Shown: positions 63,504-64,000 of the stretch, piece after piece
Numbering within the stretch: position 1 is the first letter of the stretch
Layout of the letters: each line of letters begins with the position of its first letter
Origin: Blastococcus saxobsidens DD2
GTDB taxonomy: Bacteria; Actinomycetota; Actinomycetes; Mycobacteriales; Geodermatophilaceae
Reading direction: 5' to 3'
Assembly: GCF_000284015.1 (NCBI RefSeq)
Contig: NC_016943.1
Coordinates: 847,541 to 911,540 of the forward strand
Length of the DNA: 64,000 bases
Program-made: the position numbers and the translations under genes
Notes under the pieces: model-generated
What the model was told of the DNA's origin: nothing
The model's database searches: none
What the model saw: only the letters and a program-made list of their open reading frames with translations

Positions 63504-64000
63504 CTACTTCAGGATGAAGTTGGCCGTCTGCTTCGAGCCGTCCGCCGTCGTGACCGTCACCGCGTAGCAGCTGCCGGGCTTCTTGGGGGTCGCCCAGTTC
63601 TGGATGAACTGGCCGGCCGTGGTGTCGAAGCGGAGGCTCGTGCCCCCGGTGGAGAGGATCTCGATCTCGTCGGTGGTGGCCGCACCGCTCGGGCAGGTGA
63701 TCGCCTTCGCCGTGAAAGCCGCGCCGATCCCGGCGGTCGTGGTCAGCTCGGTGGAGCCGGCGAACACCTCGAACTTGAGCGGAACCGTGCTGCCGCCCTT
63801 GACGGTGTTCCACACGCCGTTCATGTCCACCGGCGAGTACAAGCCGTTGAGGGTCCACGCCGAGACGGTGTACGTCAGCCTCTCCGTGCCGGTCCGCCCG
63901 GCGACGTCCGTGGCGGTGGCCGTCAGGGTGTGCGTCCCGACCGCGGTGCTGTAACCGGTGACCACGCAGCCGGCCGCGCCGGAGCCGGTGGCCGTGTCTC
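63504..64000 (-). CDS. Partial secreted PxKF-domain protein (5' part outside window)
   Basis: The frame runs from the right window edge to the stop at 63504. The visible 164 residues hold an Ig-like end (VGTHTLTATATDVAGRTGTERLTYTVS) and a PxKF domain with NTVKGGSTVPLKFEVFAGSTELT, AITCPSGAATTDEIEIL and a final CYAVTVTTADGSKQTANFILK. Such C-terminal domains occur in large extracellular proteins of actinobacteria and have structural or adhesive roles. The signal peptide and main domains are not in the window. Confidence 0.8.
   Translation of the reverse strand, partial: DTATGSGAAGCVVTGYSTAVGTHTLTATATDVAGRTGTERLTYTVSAWTLNGLYSPVDMNGVWNTVKGGSTVPLKFEVFAGSTELTTTAGIGAAFTAKAITCPSGAATTDEIEILSTGGTSLRFDTTAGQFIQNWATPKKPGSCYAVTVTTADGSKQTANFILK

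Overview
The window reads as a chromosomal segment of a high-GC actinobacterium. G/C dominates third codon positions, GTG starts are frequent, and the gene content is actinobacterial: mshB for mycothiol, ispH/ychF neighbours arranged much as in Mycobacterium, a three-gene respiratory succinate dehydrogenase, an FdxC-type ferredoxin next to dapC, and a polyamide-like set of small stress proteins. Several families (CrtA-like protein, GGDEF-EAL proteins, LURP-one protein, DUF1990) fit Geodermatophilaceae or a close relative. That placement is an inference from gene content only.

Layout. 1-4 kb: conserved housekeeping block with a partial lipid-droplet-associated-like gene, ispH, a DUF6542 membrane protein and rmuC. 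4-10.7 kb: DNA alkylation repair pair (Ada-N/AraC/AlkA fusion plus Ogt), then an ABC exporter transcribed with a two-component system, and an SGNH hydrolase. 10.7-25.8 kb: ychF, whose 3' end is the insertion site of a roughly 14-kb integrative element. The element carries a tyrosine integrase, a vapBC pair, an AAA ATPase, an efflux/HxlR/thioesterase cargo module, a frameshifted IS30 copy and a complete MobF (TrwC/TraA-type) relaxase-helicase. A 15-bp copy of the ychF terminus at the far end restores the original last codons. No replication or type IV secretion genes are visible, so it looks like an integrative mobilizable element.

25.8-33 kb: single-gene metabolic and stress functions (SQR-like flavoprotein, cysteine-free A-type Fe-S scaffold-like protein, DUF4287/SRPBCC, DHFR-like, DUF1348, PspC, LURP-one-like, LLM flavin oxidoreductase, DUF1028). 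33-36 kb: a membrane GAF-GGDEF-EAL protein. 36-40 kb: sdhCAB, read leftward and closed by a strong terminator. 40-46.6 kb: a sulfite-oxidase-like molybdoenzyme with its reductase, a CrtA-like protein, a formate/nitrite-type channel, DUF1990, a broken GGDEF-EAL gene, and a HipA-like kinase/DUF3037 pair. 46.6-50.4 kb: assimilatory sulfur reduction (sulfite reductase, a zinc-ribbon protein, APS reductase) preceded by a 28-residue cysteine-containing leader peptide and an Rrf2 regulator. 50.4-57.4 kb: Nudix hydrolase and a complete dipeptide/oligopeptide ABC importer. 57.5-63.4 kb: mshB with a membrane partner, a three-GAF GGDEF-EAL protein, fdxC and dapC. At the right edge a secreted PxKF-domain protein is cut by the window.

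The most informative non-genic signals are the paired attachment sites and subterminal repeats of the element, a candidate transfer origin in front of the relaxase, a 60-bp palindromic repeat present twice 42.6 kb apart, the sulfur-operon leader peptide, and several start codons placed 6-8 bases after a -10-like hexamer, as expected for leaderless transcripts. No rRNA, tRNA or CRISPR array was recognised.
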